In this document: piece by piece, positions 10,880-23,440 of the stretch
Layout of the letters: each line of letters starts with the position of its first letter
Position numbering within the stretch: position 1 is the first letter of the stretch
Assembly: GCA_020466095.1 (NCBI GenBank)
Contig: CM035806.1
Location: 138,804,475 to 138,868,474, forward strand
Reading direction: 5' to 3'
DNA: 64,000 nucleotides
Source of the DNA: Chlorops oryzae
Taxonomy: Eukaryota; Arthropoda; Insecta; Diptera; Chloropidae
Notes under the pieces: generated by a model
What the model was told of the DNA's origin: nothing
Seen by the model: only the letters and a program-made list of their open reading frames with translations
Databases searched by the model: none
Made by a program: the position numbers and the translations under genes

Positions 10880-13800
10880 CTAAATTTTTTTGGTTAATGT
10901 CCTGCAGACGTTGATTATTTCTATAGACATTTTGCATTGGTCTATTAGATGAATAAGCGGCAAAAATAAATCCCCTCGATTAAGAGTGTATCGGGTATAA
11001 AAAGCTGAATTCTTTTCAAATAATACCATGAATCGATATCGCTCGCATTCTCGTTTCTTGCGATTAAACTTTAGCGGATGATTTTGAGTCGAAAATTTAT
11101 CCAAATGCGATCGCATTTGGCTGGCGTTCGTGTGCGCGTTGAGACGTGTTATCTGTAAGGAATGTATTTATTTTCATTGACTGACTGCATGACTCTCGCC
11201 CATGTGTACCTACCAAACTATCAACATCGAAGATTGATTTCCTTTGCTGCACGGCATCGAGTAGATTGATTTTTGAGGGTTTCTGAATCGTTGTATCCTG
11301 AGCCTTCAGAGTTTTGAGCTTTGCACTCTTACTAATGTCACTTCGTCCAAAAAGTCCTCGTATTTCGGCCATTTGAATAAGATATTTTGCATTGAGTCGC
11401 GTTATATTCTTGCGTTTGATGAGACATAAAAAGCTTCCGGAATTTTTTAACGTAACACAATTATCCTGATTAACACAAATATCGGGACTATCGGCAATCA
11501 CGAATTCATCACAATCCGGCAGAATAATAGCCTCTTCATTCTCTTCGCAATGACGCGTTTCGGAAGGAAGATTGACTTCACTTTTAACTAATATCGTTTC
11601 ATCCTTCGATGGTAATTTTGTCGATTTCTCATCAGCCGGAGGTTGAGCTGGCCCAGATGGAGTTTGACTTTTTTTACGTGGCGAACCGACATTCAATGCT
11701 GCCGAAGGAATGTTCGATGTTTCGGCTTCAAGTAAAGCTTCAAGTCTTTTCTTATCCCTATACGCGCGTCGATGTTTCTCCAATGAACTGCCATTGACCA
11801 GATCGATAACATAGCGTACCATATCCTGATTCTCCGTGCTCAAGAGTGAATGCGTCTGATAGAGCACAAATTGTATCTGGGGTCGCGACATTGCCAGCTG
11901 CAACGTTAGCAATTGCTCTTCCAAAATCAATGTCACACGATGTTTCCCCTCGTCGTTGATCTCAGATTCCGTGAGTACTTCCAACATACTCAAATCGCCT
12001 CCACGTGAACAAATGAAATCAATGGGATCGGAGACGGCACTAAATGAGTTTGGTGGATTGGCGAAAATGCCGACAACCGAACCAAAACGACTCGAGTCTA
12101 ATGGTATGGATGTAAACGATTCGGCAAATAGGCGAATATTTGTTATACCAAGGCTTTCCATATAGTTTCGATATTCCTCAAGATGCGCCCCAGCACCGTA
12201 GACGAAGAACGTATTGAAGCGATTTACGGAATGCAGGAGAGAAGCCAGATACGCCGTCGATCTTGGCGATGCTATATGTGTTTGGAGTATGTCACCATCC
12301 AATTCGAAAACATCGAGTAAGTTCGCCATTGTAGCAGGACCAAAAGCAAAGGATCGATCCTAAAAGAATTCAAGGGCTATTAAAAATTCTTTGAAAGAAG
12401 TTTTTCTTCTTCTATTATTACTTGCATAATAAAATAATTGTCGGCCATTAATTCTGACTGAGAGAACGTGTTAATATCACTTGGAATACACGATGTAAAG
12501 AGTGGACAAATATTATCCCATACATATTCGCCAGACTTTAGTGGTCGATTGTTTTCATTGAAAATCTCTTGCGGCTTTAGGTCCATCTTTTCAAGTAGTT
12601 CATCTGTTGTTGTCCTATCGCTACAATGACAAAAAGATTATTTCAAAAAACAAAAAAAAAAAAAAAACTCAAAAACATTAAAGGCAAGAAATAGAAGAAT
12701 AGGCAAAACCGCAAAAGAAATGGGTTAATCCAACCGCTGACAACTGGATTCGATGCTGCCATTGCAACCTTCTCATTCTGCAAATGAATTGGCAGTAATT
12801 GAGACAATTGCAATGCACCGCAGATGATGCGCATTTTCGAAATTGATGCAGCAAGTGGCACACGGAATTTCCAAAGATTCTCAGCTACTTCTAAATAGAA
12901 TCAATATTTGGAAAATTGTGTAATTTGATTTAAGTTATTTTTTACCTTCAACATTTGCATCAGCATACAAATTTCTTGCCATCATCAGATCTTCGGAATT
13001 ACGTTGTTTGAAATTCCTTTGGTAAAGCTCATAGAGCATCAGCCATAGGCGACTTTGATCCATTTTGTACTAACCGAAATCGGGAGAAAATATTGAAAAA
13101 TCCATCAAAAGTCTCTTATTCTGTAAAAATCTTCCAACAATTTTATTCTTAACTTCAAAACTAAATGTAACAGTTCAAATCATTGCGTCATGTTACGAAA
13201 CATTCGTACTGGATATACCGTCGTATGAGCAACACGATTAGCATCCCAGTTTTAAAAAATTCTTAAGAATGCATATTCCAAGTCCTAAAGCTGTTCAAGT
13301 CATGACCTAATAGTATATCACCTTTCATATTCTCTTTTAAAAAAAGCTTTTCATAATACACTTGAACCCCTTCGGAGTGTAAAGGTGTCCCTAATTAAGC
13401 CAATATGCAACTGTTTTTCCATATTTTCAAGATATGGGACAACTTGGCTTAAGAATAAAAACCTTTTTCCACATTAAAAAATATAGTAATTGTATTTTTA
13501 AATTATATTACATTAAAATTTATAAAACATTTTATTTTTAATATCATTTTTTTTATATTTTTATTTTTGTCTTTATTTTACATTTAAAATTTAAAACTTT
13601 CATACTTTTCTAACTTATTTTATATTTTCCTTTCCGAGTAATGAAACCACGTACCGCCGATTGGTATGTTTTACCATAAACTGTATAGGAAATTTAATTT
13701 CTTGTAAAAGTAATTAGTTTGTTGATTCAATTGTTTAAAGTGTTGCAAAATTTAAAAAAAAATTTTTTTCTAATTAATATGTTAAAAAAATTTTAATGAA

Positions 13801-16800
13801 AAATTTTAGAAAAAAAAATTTATTTTTGAAGATTTTTAATAAAATTAAGAAAATTAATTAAATGTAAAAATAAAAAAAAAACTTTAGTAATTAAAACAAA
13901 TTTTTTTTTCTAACAGACCAGGGCTCGAACCCGGCTCAATCGGCTGGAAGACTACATTTAAATAGAGCAATAGCTTCCTTCGGCGGCGCGGCGATCAGAA
14001 TGTGAACATAAATCCACGCATCATGCATGATTATCAACGCATGAACATGAATGCTACGGGCATGCATGTTTTTTTTTTGCAGCAAAGGAAATGACTAATG
14101 AATCATGTTTTAATGCTATCTGAATGGCATGCATGCTTAATTTTACAACTGGGATGAAAATTTTTATGAACAAAATTCGTTACGCATACGCACAGTGTCC
14201 AAAGTTTGAAACACTCGATTCAGAGTACATAACTAATATATGTATGTATGTACCTATTACATATTTCTGTTTAAAAAAAAATTCTTTTCCATATCATATC
14301 ACTTTGAACCCCTTTATCTGAGTAGTGTTCATTAGGGTGTCCCTAATTAAGCCTCGAAGTATGCAACGTGTTTTTCTAATAATGTTTTCGAAAAGATAAT
14401 GGGACATAGCTTTGGAGCTTCAAGATTAAAATCCTTATTTCCATTAAAAAATTACTAAGGAATTCGTATTCTTTGAAATTGCATCATTACTTTAAGGGGT
14501 TATAACCAGTTAGAATTTTCAAAAAATCGATTTTTTTTATATATTTTTTTTCTTAATGTACATATATTTAAGAATACACACAGAAAATTTCATATTGTTC
14601 CGGTGAATATTTTCGAAGTTACACGCATGTTTGAAAAGGCGATTTAGAGAGTTTGAAAGTAAAATGCGTTTTTTTTTGCGTTTAAATGCGTTTTTTTCAA
14701 AATGGTGTTTTCAAAGTCGGTGACCAACATTACTCAAAAACGGCTGAACCGATTAGTCTCAAAAAACACGAGCTTCTTAAATATATTTTTTAGTAATTAA
14801 TCGAAGATTTTTTCTCACCAATAAAAAAATTTTTTTTTAATAAACAATTTAATGCTGAAATTTTTATCAAAAATCGAGTTTTATTTTTGAGAAGCCGCCG
14901 TTTTGTCAAAAAATTTTATTTTGCTTATTCCTTCGAATAAGTACTGGGTTTAACATTAATTTAACGAAAACTGTTTGGTTTTTTAATTTGAGAGGATCCA
15001 GTTCGGAAATGTAGTGGTCACCGCAAAACGTGGTTTTTGAGAGGAGCTCCCGGAGATCAGCTGTAGCACCTTTCAAAATTAATATTTTTACCAGGGCGTG
15101 CAAACGAAACAAATAACGTTCGGGTTATGGTTTTGGTTATGAAATGATTATGGTTTCGATTACGGTTTCGTTCTGAAAAAAACTATTTTAGTTTCGGTAT
15201 CGTTTCGTTCCGGTTACGGTTCTTCAAAGATTTTAAGAATCGCAGAAAAAATTCAAGATATTAATCTCTTGCAAAGCAAACCCTAAAACTGTTAAACTTC
15301 CAACTGTCGTTGCAGTACAAAAAAAAATCTTGACTACGAAATATAGACTTCAAACACACCTTAACCTTTCAGGATTTAGTAAGCAATTCAGTACCGTGTC
15401 GGGTTCGCTTTATAGACCATTGATATTCACAGCACAAAACTAAAGGCGTTGTCAATACGCATTTACACGTTAAGAAATTTCAATATTCTAGAGTCAGACT
15501 CACGAACAAATGTTTTGAGAAAATTAAGTAAGTAAAGAAAGACGTAAGAAGAAAAGAGACGGTGTTTGTTAACTGTTCCGGAACAATATTCTTCATACTT
15601 CAATCAATGCTTCTCTTTCTTTCCCATGTATTCAAATGGGATAATTTCGAAACATGTTTCAGAAATCTGACCCTCGCGCCTGGCCTGCAAAATATGTTTT
15701 TCATTATCGATATGTCTTAACGTGTAAATGCGTACAAACCTTATTTATTATGTTTGTGCCGAAAATCTAATAGCTTCCAAAAGGTGCATCTTTGGCTGAA
15801 GTTAGGACATGGTGTAAGATGTGGCTATTTTTTTTTTAAATCGTCATTTACCATGTTTTCACGACCCGCTAGATATGTGTTCACCCGACAATGTTAAGTC
15901 TATCTGTCTCTGTTTGCCCACACGATTTTTACTGGTGGCAAAAAAAGACAGATAGTCTTAAACGTGTCGAGTAAATACGTATCAAGTGGTCATGTAAACA
16001 TAGTATGTAATTGATTAAGAGTCACATAAACATTAACTGAATGAGTCAGTTAATTGTTTTAGTGAAAAAAGCACGTGTGCGGCACACCGACACATGAAGG
16101 GAAATGTATAGGCAAGAGTACATAAACACGCACACGGGTGACTGTGGCGCATTAATGAGCGACCATGAAATAAATGAAATTTTGGGGAAGATGTTGGAAA
16201 TTGTTTCAGAAACCGTTTCGAACCGGTTTCGGTGTTTCGGTTTTGGTTCGGGAACCGGTTTCCAAAAAAAAAAACAAAATATCGGTTTCGGTTTTATTTC
16301 GGTTAGGAAAATAAACCGGTTAAAATCGGTTACGGTTACGGTTTCGGTTCCGGTTGCACGCCCTGATTTTTACTAATACCAAGTCTTCAGCTACAGTTAA
16401 AATATACCATAATAATAATTAAATCATTAAATTTAAAAGTATTCTCAGGAAAAATTCTTGAAAAATCATTTTTTTTTTTTACCTTTTAACTGTATGTAAC
16501 CCCTTAAATCATAATCATATAAAATTTAGAAATTATGAAGCCTCCTATTTGTGACGCCCAATATTGTTCAAAAAAATTTCTATTTAAGACGCCTTAATAG
16601 CCTATAAAATTAGCATATGGGCATTTCCACAGAAAGGTCTACCGGAAATGAAAATGCCCCAGTTCCTTAAAACAATTTTTGGGTATGTACTATCATAGTA
16701 ACACATCTGAATTCCACTATTTAAGAAGATTGGTGGTTATAGTCAGCCCTCATTTCTGTAAAACATAGGTAAAGGCTTATTTTGTTGTATTTGTATTTCT

Positions 16801-18509
16801 TAAATTACCTTTAAAAGTGCTTTATCTATGAAATTTGGGCCATTTTAGTAACCTGATCAATGGAAGTTATCGTCCTTAATAATTCCATTCAGAAGAATCA
16901 ACCAAAACAACAACAACAAAAATTCTTTAACGAATAAGTTGATAATTATCTTCTAATTACGCAAGCTCAATTAAATATTGTTTTTGATAAAATTTATTAT
17001 TGGCCCTTATATTTATAATACCAGAATTTATGAATTAAAAGGAAAAAAGGTTAAAATAAAAGACTATTTTCATGACTAAAACCCTTTTGAAATTTTATAG
17101 CGTAACGTAACGCCAGGTAATTAAGGCCAATAAAAAACGAACGACAAACGATTTTACAATTTTAAAACTTGGAAAATGAACTCTTATATTTTCCAATCTT
17201 ATTGCTATAAGTTTAATACGAAAAGTTTTGCGAAATTAGCAGAGTTTTGCAATCTTGTAATCTAAGTCAAAAACCCACTTCTGTTTTTCGTAACGAAACG
17301 CTAGGACACTTTTTTGCTTCAATACTCAAATCCTTATGGTCTATTGGTCTAATTTTTTTACTGAACATAGTGCTACTTTATTAGTATGCAAATATTTAAA
17401 AAACTTTTTTTAAATTTGCAATTCTTCATTTTAAAAAAATTTTGTTTTTCGTTCGAATGTCACGTCACGTCAAAATGGAAATGCCCATATTCTGTAGTTT
17501 ATGTAAGTCAGAACAAAGATTCGATACTTTTACACCGACTAGTACCTAAACATCCTGAAAAACATTGCTAATCAAGAAGCAATCACCAAAAATTATGATT
17601 ATGAATTAGCGCAGCCTCTAAACCTTTCACAAAAAATCTGAAAAATTCTCAAAAATACTTTGACCCATAAGCTTTCGGAAACTTAACGTTCAACTATGAA
17701 ATTCGAAGAAAAAAAATTTTTTATGGGACACCCTCGTGCTCATCCATACATATGTATGTACATAAAATGCTTTTCAGTTTTCAATCAACTTACCTCATTA
17801 AATGTTTCAAAGAACGATATATCCATCAAAGCGTTCGACAAAACATTTTTGTCTATAAAAACAAGTTAGAAACACCTTTAGTTAATATCTATTAGAAATT
17901 AAAAAAAAAAACAAAAAAAAACCAAAGAAAACAGGAAACATACACCTAAAAACATCGTAGATTACTGAATAGACACGTCTCATTTCCTGTTCATTTTCAA
18001 AATCGACATGCAGTGGAGGCTTTCGAAGAAGTTTGGCTGCTTTTGCAATATTAGGTAAAGTCCAAACACTATGAGCCTTAATATCGATTTTCGGAATTAA
18101 GCAATAACATTTCGATCGTTCTTCATAGCCGGATGGAGATACAGATGGAGAAAATCGCTGGATTATACGTGATGGATCAAAGAGAATACGTTCGCATTGT
18201 TTCTCTTGCACTTCACTTGAAGAAAGCGATAAGAACGTAGAAGAAAAGAAAGCAATAAAAAAAATTCAACAAAACATATAAATAATAAATCATAAAAATT
18301 TTATTAGCCTACACTTCACTGCACTCCATTGCCTCGTTGACACGTTTTTGCACCTCAAGCAGCCGATAGTACATTTTCTCCTGCCAATCGGTATCGCTTG
18401 GTAAATAAACTTGCGTTATTTTCTCACGGGATTGTACGATTTTTTCAAAAATCTGCGGATAAACGGAAAATATATCCGCTAAATTCATAAAGAATAAATG
18501 ATTTGACAT
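10880..18509 (-). CDS. NSUN7-like RNA-methyltransferase-fold protein (probable pseudoenzyme)
   Basis: Eight exons on the minus strand, phases closing throughout: 18509-18320, 18210-17944, 17852-17794, 13069-12946, 12890-12710, 12620-12422, 12359-11214, 11152-10880; 812 residues. The fold of the NOP2/Sun m5C methyltransferases is recognisable: a GWINPFLLRDRTTTDELLEK segment (like the family's WVRVNTL block) and the SAVSDPIDF segment that follows motif IV in NSUN7. Key positions are lost: the Gly-rich SAM motif reads IASPRST (about 369-375), the motif IV Pro-Cys site reads NPPNS (441-445), and motif VI reads THS (509-511) instead of TCS. Catalysis is therefore unlikely. The exon 1/2 junction has two near-equal acceptors. 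The last exon runs into repeat-derived DNA. A 4.7-kb intron holds nested transposons. Confidence 0.75.
13350..13485. repeat. Direct repeat, copy 1 (GTGTCCCTAATTAAGCC)
   Basis: This stretch of the NSUN7-like intron (TGAACCCCTT... GTGTCCCTAATTAAGCC ... ATGGGACA ... CCATTAAAAAA) recurs diverged at about 14,290-14,445 in the same orientation. A complementary GGGACACCCT lies at 17,725. They look like remnants of one older element or family. Confidence 0.5.
13917..13990 (-). other. tRNA-like module with a B box (probable SINE remnant)
   Basis: On the minus strand a perfect T-arm can be drawn: CCGGG, loop TTCGAGC, CCTGG (the loop is the Pol III B box GGTTCGAGCC). Upstream is a degenerate anticodon-arm-like TCTTCCAGCCGATTGA. 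I cannot fold a full cloverleaf with a good A box or acceptor stem, and the 3' side runs into a long A/T tract. A tRNA-derived SINE or tRNA relic is more likely than a working tRNA gene. Confidence 0.4.
14493..16506. mobile_element. Inverted-repeat element with GGGGTTA ends, split by a hAT insertion
   Basis: The left end TTAAGGGGTTATAACCAGTT and the right end, which reads TTAAGGGGTTACATACAGTT on the opposite strand, form imperfect ~22-base terminal inverted repeats inside the NSUN7-like intron. Without the nested 1.27-kb insertion the element would be about 740 bases, non-coding. TTAA borders both sides, so a TTAA target site is possible. Confidence 0.55.
15092..16365. mobile_element. Non-autonomous hAT element, 1274 bp, perfect 8-bp target duplication
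   Basis: The ends read CAGGGCGTGCAA inward from both sides, and the element is flanked by an identical 8-base duplication ATTTTTAC (15,084-15,091 and 16,366-16,373). Both are hallmarks of hAT insertion. The subterminal zones are full of GGTTTCGGTTACGG-type short repeats, typical transposase-binding arrays. No transposase frame is present. It sits inside the element at 14,493-16,506 and is therefore younger. Confidence 0.85.
16613..17492. mobile_element. Possible inverted-repeat element with ATGGGCATTTCC ends
   Basis: CATATGGGCATTTCC at 16,614 faces GGAAATGCCCATAT at 17,479. The same termini bound a 211-bp element at 31,074-31,284. A second complementary block (GAAAATGCCCC) lies only 30 bases in from the left end, so the true extent is uncertain. 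Non-coding. Confidence 0.45.
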
Positions 18510-20139
18510 ATTGCTAATGATGACTGTGACCCAAATCGTATCGCAAACGATGAGACCGATGAAACCGATGAGCCACAACAATCAGTCCGACTGTTAGACC
18601 GAACGTTTATAAAATGCAAAAAAATTTCTTCGATTATCCGGAGGCCGTAATTTCGATGTTCACTCGCAGCGCCATTTCAATGGGGCAAATCCTCAAAGAA
18701 ACTAGGATACCAGAAATGAGTTCGTGCTCAACACCAATTCCAATAAGTTATAAAAAACATATAATTTCTTTGAAGCAGTGTGCCAGTATGACAGACTCAT
18801 GCAATGCCTTGCTCAGTCGCATTCCTATCGAATTATTTCGATGCAAAGAAAAGGAAAGAAGAACATTTTTAAAGCGAAAAAAAAAGAAGAAAAAATTGAA
18901 TAAAAGCAATTTTTATGGGGTGACGGAAAAACTTATTGGAAGCCAATGCGAGTCAATAAATCACAAGTCGAGCAGAATTGTTCGAACAGTAGGTGGTCTT
19001 CCAATCACAGTGCTGCCTATGCCTATGCCAATATGTTTTTTAATGTGCTCTCAGCTACGACTCTAATGCTGACGCTTCCACACGCAATTTATTTAATGGG
19101 ATCGGTGGGCACGCAATGCAATAGGAACTTATCGAATGCTTGCATTTTCTCTTACCTTATAGCGAATTATTATTACTTCAATTATTATGGTTTTCTATTT
19201 TGTTTGTTTTTGTTTTTGTCTCTAGGCAAACTTCTTTAATAATTGAATCCAATTGTTAACAAAAAATAATCACAATGACATAGATACATGGGATGATGCG
19301 ACAATTATGGTGTTGAATGATTCGGCTGAAACTCCTAAATCACTTTCATGGTAAAATTTATCTGATTTCAAAAGCTCCTTTCATATCACTCATCCAAATA
19401 ACTGACCTTGTAAACCAGCATGATTAAATTTCATGTTAAATTTTACACTAGACTATCAACGATATGATATCCTTAAAATGCATTGCACGCGAGACCTCCT
19501 TTATCGCAAGGTTAACGTGATGGCTGAATTGAATATCGAAAGTAGGATATAAATCATTTACTGACAACGGAAAAAATAACGAAAATAATTAAATAAATAA
19601 ATAAATAAAATAACAAAAAAGCAAATTTATTCAAGCTTTGGAAACTTTATTGGCAAACCGCCAAAAAGGGCGGGCAATCGTCGATCAAAGAAAACTAACT
19701 AATAAATGATTGGGCAAAGCGTCTCGCTGGCCTCGTCTTTGTCTTTTAAATACCAATATAATAAGAAAATATTTATTAACAGACATATTGATTGCAAGGA
19801 TTGTAGGAAGTGGATATCAACAACAAGAGTATACGCCATTTTTCAATACCGCAAAAAGAAAGTTTTTAACTTCGTTGTGTGAACTTCGGTGTCGACACGA
19901 TAGGAAAGGAAACTTCTTTCACATAGCGTTAAATAATGAGGCTATCTTGACATGAAATCAACAGTTGAAAATGTTAAAGTTATTTGTACAGTTACAAATG
20001 CACACAAGCACACACAGACACATAGGTCAGTTTTTTCATTTTTTCATTTCATTTATTATGATTTCAGGAATCCTAGCACAGTAAGAAAATCTATCTTATA
20101 GTTAGTGCTAGTCAAAAGAACAGTTTAATTTGAGCTTAA
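18510..20139. other. Region upstream of the NSUN7-like gene
   Basis: Contains the presumed minus-strand promoter of the NSUN7-like gene. Two overlapping plus-strand open frames (18,614-19,066 and 18,946-19,239) have no recognisable domain and no convincing splice partner. From 19,240 the sequence is AT-rich with no feature I can support. Confidence 0.4.
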
Positions 20140-20803
20140 CCCTAGTCCTTATAACCAACTTTTACTACGAGAACGTATAACCAAGTACAGGTGTGGCCAG
20201 TAGGAATTTTTTGCAATTTATTTATATTTCGTGGTTATTTCTTCAGGATTTCAACTACCTGTCATAAAGGAAATATATTCAGCTACGTGTAAGTAAAACT
20301 TCGTCCAGTTCCGTTGCGCAGAACAGCAATAAAAACCACTTTTCGAGAGCAGAAAAATGAGCGCAGAAGACGCACTCTTTACATGTAAACGTTACTCATG
20401 TAAACGGCCAATTTGTTTGCAGCATTCAAGCACTTTGTTTGTATGTGAAATTTGCAACAATAAAGAAATAAAATAAATAATTTAAGTTATAAAAAATAAA
20501 TATATATAAATAAAAACATTATCTTATAGCAAAAAACAATTGTTTTATTTATGTAGAAAACTTAAAAATTGCACTAAAATAGTGCACACCTGTACTTGGA
20601 TATACGTTTATGGGGGTAAAGACTTTGGAGGATCATAGCTCCTCAATGCCTTGACCCAGCACATCAGTTGAGGTGGCAGTCGACGCGGATTACCGTAATC
20701 TTCCTAGATCCGGAGTTTTATAAAATTACAATAAATGGTTTAGGAGGTACATCACTCCAAAGTGCCCACTGGCCACACCTGTACCCGGTTATAAGGACTA
20801 GGG
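20140..20803. mobile_element. TTAA-flanked piggyBac-type non-autonomous element, 664 bp
   Basis: Flanked by TTAA on both sides (20,136-20,139 and 20,804-20,807). The termini are inverted repeats beginning CCCTAGTCCTTATAACC, followed by a second inverted block GTACAGGTGTGGCCAGT. A CCCTAG start plus TTAA duplication is the piggyBac signature. No transposase frame. Confidence 0.8.
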
Positions 20804-22122
20804 TTAAAAAGAGCATCGAAAAATTTAAAAATAAAAATAAGAACTTAAATGCAGTTTAAATTCAGTTTAATTCAAGGTATGAAAAAAAGAGGTTAGGTGC
20901 TTTTTAAATATTGATACATTATTTTTTTTAACTTAACTTAACTTAAGAAAATTATTTTTTTTTTAATTCGAACACATTTTTTATTTTATTAAGAAATGCC
21001 ATAAATTCCAAAAACGCTAAATAATTGGAATTTTATTTATAACTTTAAATTAAGATCGAGATGAAACTTCATTTAAGCTTTTTTTTTTTTTTTTGGTTCG
21101 ATGGTCTTAATTCATTTTAATAAATTTGGAAATCAACCAAAACCATTTTTGCCTTTACCCTACGTTTCGGCGATTTCATGGGTTCTTTTTAATAATTTTT
21201 ATTTTCGCTAATCTAAAACACTATATCAAAACATTATTTTACATTAATACCTACAAAAACTACACTCAAAAAAATGCCTACAATTTTATACTTTGTCGCA
21301 ACAATTATGTTGATTAAATCCTTCCCCAAAACTTAAATTGTTCTAAAAAACTTGGAAGCTCTTAAAACAACAACAACAAAATTCTTTGCATGACTACAGA
21401 AATTGTTGGTCTAAAAATTAATTCTTGATGCAACAATGCGTGTTATTATTGATGCAAGAATGTAAGGCTCTTGAGAAATTTTTTTGAGTGTATACAATCA
21501 AAAATTTCAATTTGAAAAGAAAATAACCAAAATCTAACCGCCACACCGTGGTTGAAAATCCCGAAAACTGGCCAAAAGTTTAAAAAAAAATTCCCCGTAT
21601 ACTTATTTTCGTTGATTGGTAACCCTTTAGTGACATTTACCCAATTGTTTTCCATCGCTATAGTTGAGAAAACGTTCTTACCTGCTCCAAGTTATCAGCT
21701 CAAAGTTGACCATTGCGAGTGACTCGTAAAATGTTCATACCGGGCAAAAAAAATTCTACGCTCCGAAAGTCCATAACTTTTAACTGGATTATCGGATTTC
21801 AATTCTAAAAAAATTGAATCTTCTCCTGAACGTAAGTTTTATTTTCTGTAGTTTATGGTGAACACGAAGCCGCAACATTTCACTTTTATATTGTGTTAAT
21901 GTAATCGAGATAATTTACAAGTTTATCACATACTTGTATGCAATCAAAAAGGTTTTTAAAAAATATCCTGCAAATTCTGTGTCTTTTTTGGATAGGGGTG
22001 GGTGGTTGTCCCGCATTGACTTATTATAAAATTGGCCTCCTTATTTTTGAATGTCTTTAAAAACAAGGAAAAAATGGATAGAAAGGAGCTTCTCAAAAAA
22101 AAAAAGGTCATGTCATATTTAA

Positions 22123-22412
22123 CCCTAGAAAGATAACGTCGTTTTTTAACAAGTGAGTTTTCATTTTTTAACAATTTTCTCTTTCCACTTTTGAAAGCTA
22201 TTTACAGTTTGGTGGTTTCCATTAATTTATTTTAATATATACAAGTTTGGATTATAAAATGACGAATACTGCAATAATCTAAAATGATTTAAATACGAAT
22301 CAGTGGTCAAATTTTTTTATTAAAAGCATCCTTAAGGATAGTAAAAACAAACAACGTCGTCAGGCGTATCGTTATCTTTTCAAGGTAAAAAAATAACGTT
22401 ATCTTTCTAGGG
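22123..22412. mobile_element. piggyBac-type MITE, 290 bp, TTAA target site
   Basis: Bounded by TTAA (22,119-22,122 and 22,413-22,416) with terminal inverted repeats CCCTAGAAAGATAACG. The CCCTAGAAAGATA start is the classic piggyBac terminus, so a related autonomous element is the likely mobiliser. The interior is AT-rich and non-coding. Confidence 0.88.
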
Positions 22413-23104
22413 TTAAAGAGGAGGAACATCGTTTTTGTTAACAAGGTGGGGTTTTTCATTTCTTCTAAACACACTTTTCTCGATTTTTCACAAAATTTGA
22501 CAGGCGTCAACCAGCTGTTTGGGCTGGGTTTGCCTAGAATTAAATTTAATTTCGTACTTTTCTCACCACTGTTGCAGCGAATTCATCATAAATTCAGAAT
22601 ATATCTCTGCATTTAGCAGGTCCTAAATGCATTTAAATACACGGATAAATGCAGAAGTTGGCTCTAAATCTAGATTTAGCTGCTAATCTGAAAAGGCTAT
22701 TAGACCTAAGGTCCATTGTGATACCCTATAGATCTGAACACCTATCTCTAAAACCTTTGAGCTAGAAATAAAGCCAGCGATTTGGGTAAGATTTGCCAAG
22801 TCTAAGTCCCTTGGGGATCGTATTACATAAATGCCAAAATAAGAGAAACTTTTCCTTGAAAACGCCGGGCACTGCAGTAAAAAACGAAACGAAACGAAAT
22901 GAAAAAACGAGGTGAAACCACAAAACATGTTTCGTTGCCTATAACTGGCCCGTTCTTTTCTTTTCAAATACACCAAGCGAAACAATAAAACAAAACGTTT
23001 TGATTTTGACTTTTCGGTTTCGCTTCGTGTGTTCAGAAACGAAAACCATTTTTTTGCTACCGAAACGAAAACGTTTCGTTTGATACGGTGTGTTCGCAGC
23101 CTAA

Positions 23105-23440
23105 TGGCCACACACAACGACAAAAGAACAATAGCTCAAAATATTTAGTAAACATTTAGCAGCAATCGAATTGTTGGTCACTTAAAAACATCGACCCAAA
23201 TTCGATCCGCTCTCAAGATCGTGCAAAGAATATGCTCAACGTACTTAAAAACAAGCATCAATAGAAAAATCCGACGCACTTCAATAGGGCTCAAATTGCA
23301 ACAGACAATTGCATTCCAAGCGCAGAGCGTCATAGGATGAAATTGATCTGTGGCCTATTTAGCGCCACAGACAATTTCGCCGTAGGTGTCATCGTAGAAA
23401 TATATGTTTGTGACACTCACATGTCACCCATGTGCTATTC
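23105..23440. repeat. Dispersed repeat shared with 58,112-58,335
   Basis: A long, nearly identical stretch (from CAACGACAAAA through TTTAGCAGCAATCGA, GATCCGCTCTCAAGATCG and AATATGCTCAACGTAC, then GCGCCACAG and CACATGTCACCCATGTG) recurs in an OGDH intron. No ends or coding frame are defined. The adjoining 22,870-23,100 is rich in GAAACG words. Confidence 0.7.

Noticed and set aside
13917..13990. Functional tRNA gene
   Set aside because: Only the T-arm is convincing; the acceptor stem, A box and a Pol III terminator are not found.
18614..19239. Two overlapping plus-strand open frames upstream of the NSUN7-like gene
   Set aside because: No recognisable domain, no clear splice junction joining them, low-complexity Lys runs, and they lie in the divergent promoter region.
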